This document shows positions 8,784-16,350 of a DNA stretch of 64,000 nucleotides, in pieces. Under the pieces are notes generated by a model. That model was given only the letters and a program-made list of their open reading frames with translations, ran no database searches and was not told the origin of the DNA. The stretch comes from Micromonospora sp. WMMD1102 (lineage in GTDB: Bacteria > Actinomycetota > Actinomycetes > Mycobacteriales > Micromonosporaceae), in assembly GCF_029626265.1 (NCBI RefSeq), contig NZ_JARUBN010000001.1, positions 6,079,001 to 6,143,000 on the forward strand, written 5' to 3'. Every line of letters begins with the position of its first letter. The stretch's first letter is position 1. The translations under genes were made by a program, and so were the position numbers.

Positions 8784-9584
8784 TCAGTCCGGCTGTTCGC
8801 CCGGCATCGGCAGGTCGGCGAAGGCCGCGACGGTGCGGTCGGCGTACGCGCTCGCGTCGCCGGTCTCCATCGGCCCGTCCCACTCGGTCGGCAGCGGTAC
8901 CCGCACCGCCGGGTTGACCCGGCGGACCACCTCGTCGAGTACGGTCTCGGCGTCGCCGACCCAGAGGTGCTTGGCGCCCGGCACGCCGATCACCTCGGCC
9001 TGCGGCACGGCGGCGAACCGTTGCCGAGCCTCCTCCGGTCGCAGGTAGTCGTCGAACTCCGGAACCAGCGCGGTCAGCGGCTTGCCGGACTCCGCCCAGA
9101 CCGCCAGGTCGGCGTCGCCGCTGCTGCGCAGTGGCGGGGAGAGCAGGATCGCGCCGACGATTCCCGGGTCGCAGCCGTGCCGCAGGGTCAGGTCGGTGCC
9201 GAAGGACCAGCCGAGCAGCCAGATCTGCGGCAGTTCGGCGAACTCGGCGTACTCGATCGCGGCGGCGACGTCGTACTGCTCCGCCTCGCCGCCGTCGAAG
9301 GTCCCCTCGCTGGTGCCGCGCACGCTGCTGGTGCCCCGGGTGTTGAACCGCAGCACCGCGAGGTCGGCCAGCGCGGGCAGCCGCCAGGCGGCCTTGCGGA
9401 AGACGTGGCTGTCCATCATCCCGCCGTGCGTCGGCAGCGGGTGCAGGCAGACCAGGGTGGCGACCGGGTCCCGGTCGGCGGGGAGTGCCAGCTCGCCGAC
9501 CAGACGCAGGCCGTCGGCGGTGTGCAGCTCGATTTCCTCCCGGCGGGCGGGCAGGATGCTGGCGGCGCGGATGGCTGTACTCAC
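8784..9584 (-). CDS. Alpha/beta hydrolase (dienelactone-hydrolase/esterase-like)
   Basis: A 266-residue cytoplasmic protein with a GTG start. The nucleophile elbow is GWSFGTD, preceded by the oxyanion-strand segment VCLHPLPTHGG; the catalytic His is probably in GAKHLWVG and the acid in VPEFDDYL. Length and the N-terminal SILPARREEIELHTADGLRL resemble the KANL3/Tex30-like and CocE-like short hydrolases of actinobacteria, several of which are uncharacterised. A serine hydrolase activity is well supported; the substrate is not. It lies head-to-tail with the small zinc-ribbon-like gene upstream. Confidence 0.8.
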   Translation of the reverse strand: MSTAIRAASILPARREEIELHTADGLRLVGELALPADRDPVATLVCLHPLPTHGGMMDSHVFRKAAWRLPALADLAVLRFNTRGTSSVRGTSEGTFDGGEAEQYDVAAAIEYAEFAELPQIWLLGWSFGTDLTLRHGCDPGIVGAILLSPPLRSSGDADLAVWAESGKPLTALVPEFDDYLRPEEARQRFAAVPQAEVIGVPGAKHLWVGDAETVLDEVVRRVNPAVRVPLPTEWDGPMETGDASAYADRTVAAFADLPMPGEQPD

Positions 9585-9694
9585 AGGGATCAGTCTTACC
9601 CGCTTCGGCCGGGCCGGACGGCGTACCCGCCGACCGCGTGACGAAGATCCCTCGAATCTCCCGCGGGTCTCCGGGCGGTGCGGCCGGGCCGGGC

Positions 9695-9735
9695 GGCGGG
9701 GTCAGCCGTACCCGGGGCGGGGTCAGCCGTACCGG
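9695..9735. repeat. 21-bp tandem duplication including the stop codon of the Cys/His protein gene
   Basis: GGCGGGGTCAGCCGTACC occurs at 9695 and again at 9716. The minus-strand TGA stop (9723-9725) lies in the second copy, and a TGA in the same frame is preserved in the other. Confidence 0.6.
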
Positions 9736-10049
9736 GGGGCGCTGCGTGAGCGTTCCACCCCGGGGCCGCGCCGGTCCCGGGCCCGCCAGCAGCCGGTGTG
9801 CCAGTGCCGGCGGTCGGTCAGGTCGCCCTGCCCGTCGGCCGGCCAGGCGACCAGGTGGCCCACCCCGGGGCGGATCTCCTGGAGGCAGCCGGGACAGCGG
9901 TACGTCTTGGTCGCCGCGCTGCCCGGAATGTCGCGTACCTGCCACTCGCCGTCCCGCCAGCTCTGCACCGAGCCGATGCCGCGCTCCAGCCGGGCACGGT
10001 CCAGCGGCGGCGCGTCGTCGGCGCGCGGACGGTTGCGACGAGGGCTCAC
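9723..10049 (-). CDS. Small Cys/His protein of actinobacteria, probable zinc-binding
   Basis: A 108-residue protein. The GTG at 10049 is chosen because a TACCCT -10 hexamer ends 6 nt upstream, which would make the mRNA leaderless, and because the N-terminus then reads SPRRNRPR as in actinobacterial relatives that I recall. The conserved centre is KTYRCPGCLQEI, GVGHLVAWP and RRHWHTGCWRAR: a CxxC pair plus His and a second Cys, likely one metal site. Homologues are often labelled ATP/GTP-binding without evidence; I see no P-loop here. The C-terminus is basic and unstructured. Function unknown. Confidence 0.7.
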   Translation of the reverse strand: MSPRRNRPRADDAPPLDRARLERGIGSVQSWRDGEWQVRDIPGSAATKTYRCPGCLQEIRPGVGHLVAWPADGQGDLTDRRHWHTGCWRARDRRGPGVERSRSAPRYG

Positions 10050-10055
10050 GTCTCC

Positions 10056-10061
10056 AGGGTA
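10056..10061 (-). promoter_or_regulatory. -10 hexamer of a probable leaderless promoter (Cys/His protein gene)
   Basis: On the minus strand TACCCT is followed by 6 nt and then the GTG start, so transcription would begin at or beside the start codon. No Shine-Dalgarno is present. Confidence 0.45.
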
Positions 10062-10122
10062 CGTCCGCGCCAGCACACCTGGATCAAGGGCACTGAGCTG
10101 CCTCTTCGTGACGTGGAGTGGT

Positions 10123-10174
10123 TGTCGGATCACGGTCAGCGCTTCGTTGGTCGGCACGAACCGGAGTTAACGTC
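10123..10174 (+). promoter_or_regulatory. Shared activator-type promoter, copy A, of the VCBS array
   Basis: Box TGTCGGATCACGGTCA (10123-10138) is followed after 29 nt by TAACGTC (10168-10174), a TANNNT -10 element. The same box with nearly identical spacing recurs at 11375 and 15116. No conserved -35 hexamer is present, so the box would lie at about -56 to -41, where a class II activator or an alternative sigma factor could act. Confidence 0.6.
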
Positions 10175-10213
10175 ACGGAAACCCCACCGATCCGGACAAC
10201 CGGGGAGGACGCC

Positions 10214-11317
10214 ATGTGGAGCAGGCGCATCGTCGCGGTCCTGGCGGTGACGGCGGTGGTCGCCACCGGCCCGATTCCTCCGGCCGCCCGGGCGGGCGGG
10301 CCCGGCGAACCGATCCTGTCCGACTTCGACAACGACGGCACCGTCGACCGGGCGGTCCTCGGGGCCATCTACCCCAACCTCTGCTCGCTGATCATCCAGT
10401 ACGGCACGTCCCCCGGCGTCTACCTGCCACCGGTCGCCTACGCCTACCAGCGTCCCGGCGGCGGCGAGCTGGGCACCGACTGTCCGGACATCGGCACGGC
10501 CTTCGACGCCGACGACGACCAGTTCAACGAACTCTGGCTGGCCTGGAGCGACTCGGTGCCGGCGAGCGTGCCGTACAACCGGATCGCCGTCGACCACGAC
10601 TTCGACACGATCACCACGTTCACCTCGCCGCTGGCCAATCCCAGCTATCTGGGCGCCGAGGACTTCACCGGCAATGACGTCCGCTCGCCCTTCGCGGTCG
10701 GGCCGGGCGGGTACTACACAAGCATCCTGGTCGACGGCGTGGCCCAACTCGGGCCCGCCCGCTGGTGCTCGGCCGACAGCCCGGCCTTCACGCACACCGA
10801 CTTCGACGTCAACGGGCGGACGGACGCCGTGCTGGCATACACCGACGGGTGCGTGGACCACGGCAACGGCGTGGTGGTGGTGTTCGCCGACGGCGAGACC
10901 TGGCAACTCGAACTCGACCCGACCGGCCAGACCAGCTGGCAGGCGCAGGCGCGCAACCTCGGCGGGGACCAGTATCCGGACGTGGAGACCCGGAACCTGC
11001 GAACCGGAGAGGTCAACTACTACCACTCGGCGGGTGACGGCACATTCGTCCGCGGCCCCGACGCGAACACCGACCGGATCACGTTGACCAGCGAAAAGCC
11101 CGTCGCGATCGACGTACTCGCCAACGACTACGTCGCGAGCACGGCTCGGGTGGTCGTCGTCACCCCGCCCCGGTACGGCACCATCCAGGTCCTCTCCGAC
11201 CAGCGGATCCGCTACTCCCCCCGGGCGCAGCACGGCCGGACCGACCGGTTCAGCTACCAGGTGCGGCGCAACGGCCGGCGGAGTACCGCCACCGTCTACC
11301 TCACCTTCCCGGGCTGA
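10214..11317 (+). CDS. Secreted FG-GAP/VCBS beta-propeller protein with C-terminal Ig-like domain (array member 1)
   Basis: A 367-residue protein. The ATG at 10214 follows GGGGAGGA; the frame is open upstream but without a ribosome site. Signal peptide: WSRRIVAVLAVTAVVATG, cut near AARAGG. The body has spaced D-x-D/N-x-D/N loops (DFDNDGTVDR, DADDDQFNE, DFDVNGRTD) as in FG-GAP/VCBS propeller blades, usually calcium-binding. Four cysteines recur in all full paralogues (LCSLI, DCPDIG, RWCSAD, DGCVDHG), suggesting two disulfides. The last 75 residues form a cadherin/Ig-like domain (VLANDY, PRYGTIQV, YSPRAQHG). It is the most divergent member: the DQG-x-G segment of the others is missing. It has no anchor, so it is presumably released or bound to the cell wall. 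Function unknown. Confidence 0.8.
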   Translation: MWSRRIVAVLAVTAVVATGPIPPAARAGGPGEPILSDFDNDGTVDRAVLGAIYPNLCSLIIQYGTSPGVYLPPVAYAYQRPGGGELGTDCPDIGTAFDADDDQFNELWLAWSDSVPASVPYNRIAVDHDFDTITTFTSPLANPSYLGAEDFTGNDVRSPFAVGPGGYYTSILVDGVAQLGPARWCSADSPAFTHTDFDVNGRTDAVLAYTDGCVDHGNGVVVVFADGETWQLELDPTGQTSWQAQARNLGGDQYPDVETRNLRTGEVNYYHSAGDGTFVRGPDANTDRITLTSEKPVAIDVLANDYVASTARVVVVTPPRYGTIQVLSDQRIRYSPRAQHGRTDRFSYQVRRNGRRSTATVYLTFPG

Positions 11318-11374
11318 GCCTCCGACGCCAGTCGGCCATACCTCGGTGACCTGCCGATATGCCATCCCGTCCAC

Positions 11375-11425
11375 TGTCGGATCACGGTCAACATCGGTCG
11401 ATATCACCAGAATGGGTCTAACGTC
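11375..11425 (+). promoter_or_regulatory. Shared activator-type promoter, copy B, of the VCBS array
   Basis: TGTCGGATCACGGTCA (11375-11390) is identical to copy A and is followed after 28 nt by TAACGTC (11419-11425). It lies 56 nt before the head-only ORF and would also serve array members 2-4, which are separated by only 35-43 bp and have no box of their own. Confidence 0.6.
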
Positions 11426-11480
11426 CCCGATACAGGGCTTGTCTGGCAGCCCCATCGAGGCACTACATAGGGGGAGCACT

Positions 11481-11573
11481 ATGTGGAGCTCACTTCTCGC
11501 CGTCGCCGGCCTGGTTACCGCCGCCGACCGTACCCGTCGCACGGTCGCGCCGACCGCCGCGCCCAGCAGGTGA
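11481..11573 (+). pseudogene. Head-only VCBS remnant or leader peptide (30 codons)
   Basis: The ATG at 11481 follows GGGGGAG and opens a 30-codon frame starting MWSSLLAVAGLVTAADRT. It begins MWS like member 1 (MWSRR) and has a short hydrophobic core, then stops. Promoter and ribosome site are intact but no propeller follows; the next 87 bp are noncoding and include a short GACCGACT repeat. Two readings are possible: the stub of a paralogue deleted internally, or a translated leader for the operon behind it. I favour the stub because both its control region and first residues copy member 1. Confidence 0.5.
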
Positions 11574-11660
11574 GGCGGCGGGGCCGAGACAGGCCGCGCC
11601 GCCGCCCCGCGACCGACTGACCGACTGACCGTCCACGTCGACGACGTACGAGGAGTGGCC

Positions 11661-12788
11661 ATGTGGCGCAGACGTACCGCCATGACGCTGGTGATCGTGA
11701 TCGTTGTCGCCGTCGGTGGCATCGCCGGGCCGACCCCCGGCCCGGTCTGGGCGGCCGGCCGCGGCGAACAGATCTTCGGCGACGTGAACGGCGACGGGTT
11801 CACCGACCGGGCCACCCTCGGACTGGTCCAGCCCGACCTCTGCTCGGTGATCGTGGAGTACGGCACCGCGTCCCGCGACTACCGGCTGCCGGTGGCCTTC
11901 GTCTACCTCCGGCCCGGCGGCTCCGGCATCGGCACCCGCTGTCCCGAGCTGGGCGTGGCCGTCGACCTGACCGGAGACCGGCGGGAGGAGCTGGTGGTGG
12001 CCTGGTTCCCGGGGCCACCGCCGACGGTGCCGTACCACCTGATGGCGTTGGACGGCGAGTTCCAGCCCTTCTACGGACTCGTCTCGGCGATCTTCGCGCC
12101 GTACTACGTCGGCACCGCCGACTTCGACGGCGACGGGCGCGAGGACGTCTACTCGGTGACCGACCAGGGACAGGGCATCGAGACGTACCTGAACCGGGGT
12201 GACGGCACACTTGTGCACGGCCCCGAGCAGTGGTGTGCCCGCCCGCTCGGCTACGACCTGCGGGACTTCGACCTCGACGGGGCGACCGACCTGGTGAACA
12301 GCTACATCGAGCGCTGCCGGTCGACGACCGTGGTCAGCGGCGTCGCGGTGGTGCTGGACGACGGCCGGGCCCAGGACCTGCAACACGACCCGGTCGGCCT
12401 GGAGACCTGGGACGCCCGGGTGGTCAACGCCAACGGCGACAACATCCCGGACATCCGCACGGTCTCCCGGTCGACAGGTGTCACCGAGTACTTCATCGGC
12501 ACTCCGGGCGGGCAGTTCGTCCTGTCACCGAAGGCGAACACCGACTCCGTGCAGCTCACCGGCACCAAGGCGGTGACGATCGACGTACGCGCGAACGACC
12601 AGGCCAGTACGCAGGCCACGGTGACCATCACCGCCGCACCGCGATACGGCACCGTCCAGGTGATCAGCGGCGGCCGGATCGTCTACCGACCCCGGGCCAA
12701 CCACGGCGTGACCGACCGGTTCACGTACCAGCTCACCGAGGGCGCCCGGCGCAGCAGCGCGGTGGTGTACCTCCGGTGGACCGGATAG
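11661..12788 (+). CDS. Secreted FG-GAP/VCBS beta-propeller protein with C-terminal Ig-like domain (array member 2)
   Basis: A 375-residue paralogue starting at ATG 11661, 5 nt after AGGAG. Signal peptide WRRRTAMTLVIVIVVAVGG, cut near WAAGRG. Five loops are visible: DVNGDGFTDR, DLTGDRREE, DFDGDGRED, DFDLDGATD and NANGDNIPD. It shares TDQGQGIETYLN with members 3-5 and the four cysteines (LCSVI, RCPELG, WCARP, ERCRS). The C-terminal Ig/cadherin-like domain has ANDQAST, PRYGTVQV and YRPRANHG. It is intermediate between member 1 and members 3-5. It probably belongs to one transcript with members 3 and 4 (gaps of 43 and 35 bp). Confidence 0.82.
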   Translation: MWRRRTAMTLVIVIVVAVGGIAGPTPGPVWAAGRGEQIFGDVNGDGFTDRATLGLVQPDLCSVIVEYGTASRDYRLPVAFVYLRPGGSGIGTRCPELGVAVDLTGDRREELVVAWFPGPPPTVPYHLMALDGEFQPFYGLVSAIFAPYYVGTADFDGDGREDVYSVTDQGQGIETYLNRGDGTLVHGPEQWCARPLGYDLRDFDLDGATDLVNSYIERCRSTTVVSGVAVVLDDGRAQDLQHDPVGLETWDARVVNANGDNIPDIRTVSRSTGVTEYFIGTPGGQFVLSPKANTDSVQLTGTKAVTIDVRANDQASTQATVTITAAPRYGTVQVISGGRIVYRPRANHGVTDRFTYQLTEGARRSSAVVYLRWTG

Positions 12789-12831
12789 CCCAGCCCACGG
12801 AGCGGGTTGGCAGGCCTGAGGAGGCGAACCC

Positions 12832-13935
12832 ATGAGGGGAAGCCGGATCACCGCCGTCGCCATGGCGGCAGCCGTCACCACGGCCGGTTGGGTGACCGTC
12901 GCCGTCGCGGGCGGACCGGCGGAGCCCATCGTCGCCGACGTGAACGGGGACGGCCGCCCGGACCGGGTGGTGCTCGACGCCGTCACCGGCACCACCGCGA
13001 CCACCTGCCGGGCGGTGGTGAGCCTGGGCCTGGCCGGCGGTGGCCTGGGCCCGGCCCAGCCGTACGCCTTCCTGACCCTGCCGGTGGACGAGCCCAACTG
13101 TCCGGACCTGGGGGTGGGGGTCAACCTCGACGCGGACCCGCCGGCCGAACTCGCGGTGGCCTGGTTCGCCGGCCCGCCGTCGACGGTGGCCAGCACCCTG
13201 CTGGCCCTCGACAACTTCCGGATCAGCCGCGGGTTCGACACCATCGTGCAACCCAGCTTCGTCGGCACCGCCGACTTCGACGGCGACGGCCGGCTGGACG
13301 TCTACGAGTGGACGGACCAGGGCGAAGGTTTCGCCAGTTACCTGAACCCCGGCACCGGCACGCTCGTCCCCGGTCCGGTGCGGCACTGCTCGGGGCCGCT
13401 CACCCACCGGCTCGCCGACTTCGACCGGGACGCCGCGATGGACGTGGTGATCGCGTACGTCGAGGGGTGCGGCGACTACTTCAGCGGGGTGGTGGTGATC
13501 CGGGACGACGGCACCCGGGTCGACCTGCACGCCGACGTGGAGGGGTTGGCGAGTTGGACCGTCGAGATCGGTGACGTCAACCGGGACGGCCTGGTCGACG
13601 TGACCACCTACAACCAGCTCACCGACGCGATCGCCACCTTCATCGGGCTCGGCAACGGCAACTTCGTCCGGGCTCCGGTGGCGATCCGGGACTATCCGAC
13701 GGTCCGGGGGGACCGGGCGACCGGCATCCGGGTGCTGGCCAACGACTACGCCAGCACCCGGGCCAAGGTGACGATCTGGAGCGCGCCCCGGCACGGCACG
13801 GTAAAGGTCACCACCGACGGGACGATCATCTACACCCCGAACGAGGTGCACGGCCCGACCGACACGTTCGTCTACCGGCTGACCGAGGACGGCCGGACCA
13901 GCAACGCGGCCGTCAGCCTCAGGATCGTCGACTGA
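12832..13935 (+). CDS. Secreted FG-GAP/VCBS beta-propeller protein with C-terminal Ig-like domain (array member 3)
   Basis: A 367-residue paralogue; start supported by GAGGAGG (12818-12824). The signal peptide is RGSRITAVAMAAAVTTAGW, cut near AVAGG. Loops: DVNGDGRPDR, NLDADPPAE, DFDGDGRLD, DFDRDAAMD and DVNRDGLVD. The centre reads WTDQGEGFASYLN, with cysteines at TCRAV, NCPDLG, HCSGP and EGCGDY. The Ig-like end has VLANDYASTRAKV, PRHGTVKV and RTSNAAVSLRI, nearly the same as in member 5. It is close to members 4 and 5, implying recent duplication. The conserved loops, cysteines and secretion signal argue that it is under selection rather than decaying. Confidence 0.82.
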   Translation: MRGSRITAVAMAAAVTTAGWVTVAVAGGPAEPIVADVNGDGRPDRVVLDAVTGTTATTCRAVVSLGLAGGGLGPAQPYAFLTLPVDEPNCPDLGVGVNLDADPPAELAVAWFAGPPSTVASTLLALDNFRISRGFDTIVQPSFVGTADFDGDGRLDVYEWTDQGEGFASYLNPGTGTLVPGPVRHCSGPLTHRLADFDRDAAMDVVIAYVEGCGDYFSGVVVIRDDGTRVDLHADVEGLASWTVEIGDVNRDGLVDVTTYNQLTDAIATFIGLGNGNFVRAPVAIRDYPTVRGDRATGIRVLANDYASTRAKVTIWSAPRHGTVKVTTDGTIIYTPNEVHGPTDTFVYRLTEDGRTSNAAVSLRIVD

Positions 13936-13970
13936 GTCGCCGGCACCGCCAGTACCACCGGAGGCACCCA

Positions 13971-15083
13971 ATGCGGAGAAGAGCGATCGCGGCGCTTGCC
14001 GCCACGGCGGCGATCCCGCCGGTCCTGGCCTGGGCGTCGGCATCCGGGGCCGCACGCCCGAACGAGCCCTTCCTCGGCGACGTGGACGGGGACGGCGTGG
14101 TGGACCGGGTCCGGCTCGGCGTCGCACGGCCGGACTGCGCGGTCTGGGTGGAGGGTGGTCGGCCGGACGGCGGTTACCAGCCGGCACAGCGGTACACCTA
14201 CCGGGCGCCGGGCGCCGGCCGGTCGGCCAGGTGCCCCGAACTCGGTGTCGCCGTCGACCTCGACCCCGGCCAGCCGACGGTTCCGGGTCGGGCCGAACTG
14301 GTGGTGGGCTGGTACGCCGGGCCGCCCGACCGGTCCGGCCAGGACCTGCTGGTACTGCGGAACTTCGCCGTGTCGGCCCGGATGCCGGCGCTCGACAGTC
14401 CCAACGAGATCGGACTGGCCGACTTCGACGGCGACCGGCGGCCGGACGTCTATCTCTGGACCGACCAGGGCGAGGGCTTCGCCACGTACCTGAACTCCGG
14501 CACCGGAACCCTCGTCCCCGGCCCGGTCAGGTTCTGTGCCGCCCGGGTCCAGCAGCGGCTTGCCGACTTCGACCGGGACGGGGCGATGGACGTGGCCATC
14601 GCCTATGCCGATCGGTGCGACGACGGGTCGGACGGGGTCGTGGTGGTACTCGACGCCGGCACCACGGTCGGGCTGCAGCGCGACCACCACGGGCGGGTCG
14701 GCTGGACCGTCGACGTGCTGAACGCCGACCGCGGCGGCACGTCCGACGTGCTCACGTACCGCCAGCCCACCGGTGAGCCGGGTACCTTCCTCGGCACCGG
14801 CGACGGGAGGTTCGTCAGCGCGCCACTGGCCGTCCCCGACACCGCCACGGTGCCGGTCGGCGGTTCCGTACACATCCCGTTGCTGGCCAACGACTGGTGC
14901 GGTCGACGGTGCCAGCTGACTGTCGTCGTGCCGCCCAGCTCCGGAAGCGTCGAGGTCTCCGGCAGCCATGCCGTCAGCTACCGTCCCGACGCGACGGTCG
15001 AGTCGACCGACCGGTTCGTCTACCGACTCGTGCAGGACGGCCGGACCAGCGAAGCCTCGGTGGTGGTACGGGTCGTCCTCTGA
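13971..15083 (+). CDS. Secreted FG-GAP/VCBS beta-propeller protein with C-terminal Ig-like domain (array member 4)
   Basis: A 370-residue paralogue with GGAGG at 13960-13964. Signal peptide RRRAIAALAATAAIPPVLA, cut near SGAARP. Loops: DVDGDGVVDR, DFDGDRRPD, DFDRDGAMD; the second and fifth are degenerate (DLDPGQP and NADRGGTSD). The WTDQGEGFATYLN segment and the PGPVRFC cysteine match member 3. The C-terminal domain differs from its siblings: it has two extra cysteines in NDWCGRRCQL, which could form a local disulfide, and VPPSSGSVEV instead of the PRHGTV strand. It is the last gene of the member 2-4 unit. Confidence 0.82.
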   Translation: MRRRAIAALAATAAIPPVLAWASASGAARPNEPFLGDVDGDGVVDRVRLGVARPDCAVWVEGGRPDGGYQPAQRYTYRAPGAGRSARCPELGVAVDLDPGQPTVPGRAELVVGWYAGPPDRSGQDLLVLRNFAVSARMPALDSPNEIGLADFDGDRRPDVYLWTDQGEGFATYLNSGTGTLVPGPVRFCAARVQQRLADFDRDGAMDVAIAYADRCDDGSDGVVVVLDAGTTVGLQRDHHGRVGWTVDVLNADRGGTSDVLTYRQPTGEPGTFLGTGDGRFVSAPLAVPDTATVPVGGSVHIPLLANDWCGRRCQLTVVVPPSSGSVEVSGSHAVSYRPDATVESTDRFVYRLVQDGRTSEASVVVRVVL

Positions 15084-15115
15084 ACGCCGGGCTACAGAAG
15101 CCATCGGGCAAATCA

Positions 15116-15165
15116 TGTCAGATGCTGGTCAACCAGAACTATTAGGCATTTAGGCGATCTAATCT
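15116..15165 (+). promoter_or_regulatory. Shared activator-type promoter, copy C, of the VCBS array
   Basis: TGTCAGATGCTGGTCA (15116-15131) matches copies A and B at 12 of 16 positions, with both ends (TGTC and GGTCA) conserved. It is followed after 28 nt by TAATCT (15160-15165), again a TANNNT -10. It lies in the 130-bp gap in front of array member 5. Confidence 0.5.
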
Positions 15166-15213
15166 CCATCTGGACAGCCTGCCAAAATGGCTGGTCAGGG
15201 CCCGGGAGGCATC

Positions 15214-16305
15214 ATGTGGTATCGGCGCATCACCTTCGTCGCCATCGCGGTCACCGCCGCCACCGTCGGTCTGGCCGCGCCGGCCGCCTGGGCCGGCTGG
15301 CAGCACGAGCCGATCGTCGCGGACGTGAACGGGGACGGCCGTGCCGACCGGAACACCCTCGGCACCCTGCCCGGCACCTCCGACTGCGCGGTCCGGGTCG
15401 AACTCGGCCGCCCCGGCGGCTACGGCCCGGCCCGGTCCTACCGCTACCTGACGGCGGCGCCGGACTGCCCCGACATGGGAGTCGGGCTCGACCTCGACGG
15501 CGACGCCGCGAACGAGCTGGCCGTCACCTGGTTCTCCGGGCCGCCGCCCGGGATCGACCACACCCTGCTGGTGCTCGACGACTTCGCGGTCTCGGCCGGC
15601 TTCGACACCATCACGCAGCCCAGCTACATCGGCACCGCCGACTTCGACGGGGACGGCCGGCAGGACATCTACCAGTGGGACGACCAGGGCAGCGGCTTCA
15701 GCACGTACCTCAACACCGGCGCCGGTGCGCTGGTCCCCGGCCCGGTGCGGTACTGCTCCGGCCGGCCGCAGTACCAGCTCGCCGACTTCGACGCCGACGG
15801 CGCGATGGACGTGACGATCGCGTACGTCGAGGGCTGCGGCGCGTACTTCACCGGCGTGGTCGTGGTGCTGGATGACGGTACCGTGGTGGATCTGCGGGGT
15901 GACGCCTACGGCGACGACTTCTGGACGGTCTCGGTGGCGGACGTGAACGACGACGGCTTTCCCGACGTGCTCACCACCAGCGACGTGACCGGGGCGCGAA
16001 ACGTCTTCGTCGGCACCGGCACCGGCACCTTCCTCCCGGCCCCCACGGCGGTCCGGGACAACGCACAGGTGAGCGCGGTCCGGGCGACCGGCATCCGGGT
16101 GCTCGCCAACGACTTCGCCACCAGCGCGACCCGGGTCAGCATCGTCAGCCGGCCGGCGCACGGCACGGTGCAGGTCACCACCGGCGGTACGGTCGTCTAC
16201 CGGCCGAACCCCGGCCACCAGGCCAGGTCCGACCGGTTCGTCTACCGGCTCACCGAGGCCGGCCGGACCAGCAACGCGGCGGTGAGCCTCCGGCTCACCC
16301 GCTGA
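15214..16305 (+). CDS. Secreted FG-GAP/VCBS beta-propeller protein with C-terminal Ig-like domain (array member 5)
   Basis: A 363-residue paralogue; ATG 15214 follows GGGAGG, preferred over an in-frame ATG 9 codons upstream. Signal peptide WYRRITFVAIAVTAATVG, cut near AWAGW. Loops: DVNGDGRADR, DLDGDAANE, DFDGDGRQD, DFDADGAMD and DVNDDGFPD, all well kept. It shares WDDQGSGFSTYLN and the four cysteines (DCAVR, DCPDMG, RYCSG, EGCGAY). The Ig-like end has VLANDFATSATRV, PAHGTVQV and RTSNAAVSLRL. It has its own copy of the shared promoter box, so it can be transcribed apart from members 2-4. Role unknown; carbohydrate or protein binding outside the cell is the general guess for such folds. Confidence 0.82.
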   Translation: MWYRRITFVAIAVTAATVGLAAPAAWAGWQHEPIVADVNGDGRADRNTLGTLPGTSDCAVRVELGRPGGYGPARSYRYLTAAPDCPDMGVGLDLDGDAANELAVTWFSGPPPGIDHTLLVLDDFAVSAGFDTITQPSYIGTADFDGDGRQDIYQWDDQGSGFSTYLNTGAGALVPGPVRYCSGRPQYQLADFDADGAMDVTIAYVEGCGAYFTGVVVVLDDGTVVDLRGDAYGDDFWTVSVADVNDDGFPDVLTTSDVTGARNVFVGTGTGTFLPAPTAVRDNAQVSAVRATGIRVLANDFATSATRVSIVSRPAHGTVQVTTGGTVVYRPNPGHQARSDRFVYRLTEAGRTSNAAVSLRLTR

Positions 16306-16350
16306 GCCGTCAGCCCGCTGCCGTCCGCTGAGCCGTCAATCCGCTGCCGG
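16299..16350. repeat. 26-bp tandem duplication carrying both stop codons of a convergent gene pair
   Basis: CCGCTGAGCCGTCARYCCGC occurs at 16299 and 16325. The plus-strand TGA of array member 5 is in the first copy and the minus-strand stop of the next gene (16336-16338) is in the second. Confidence 0.6.
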
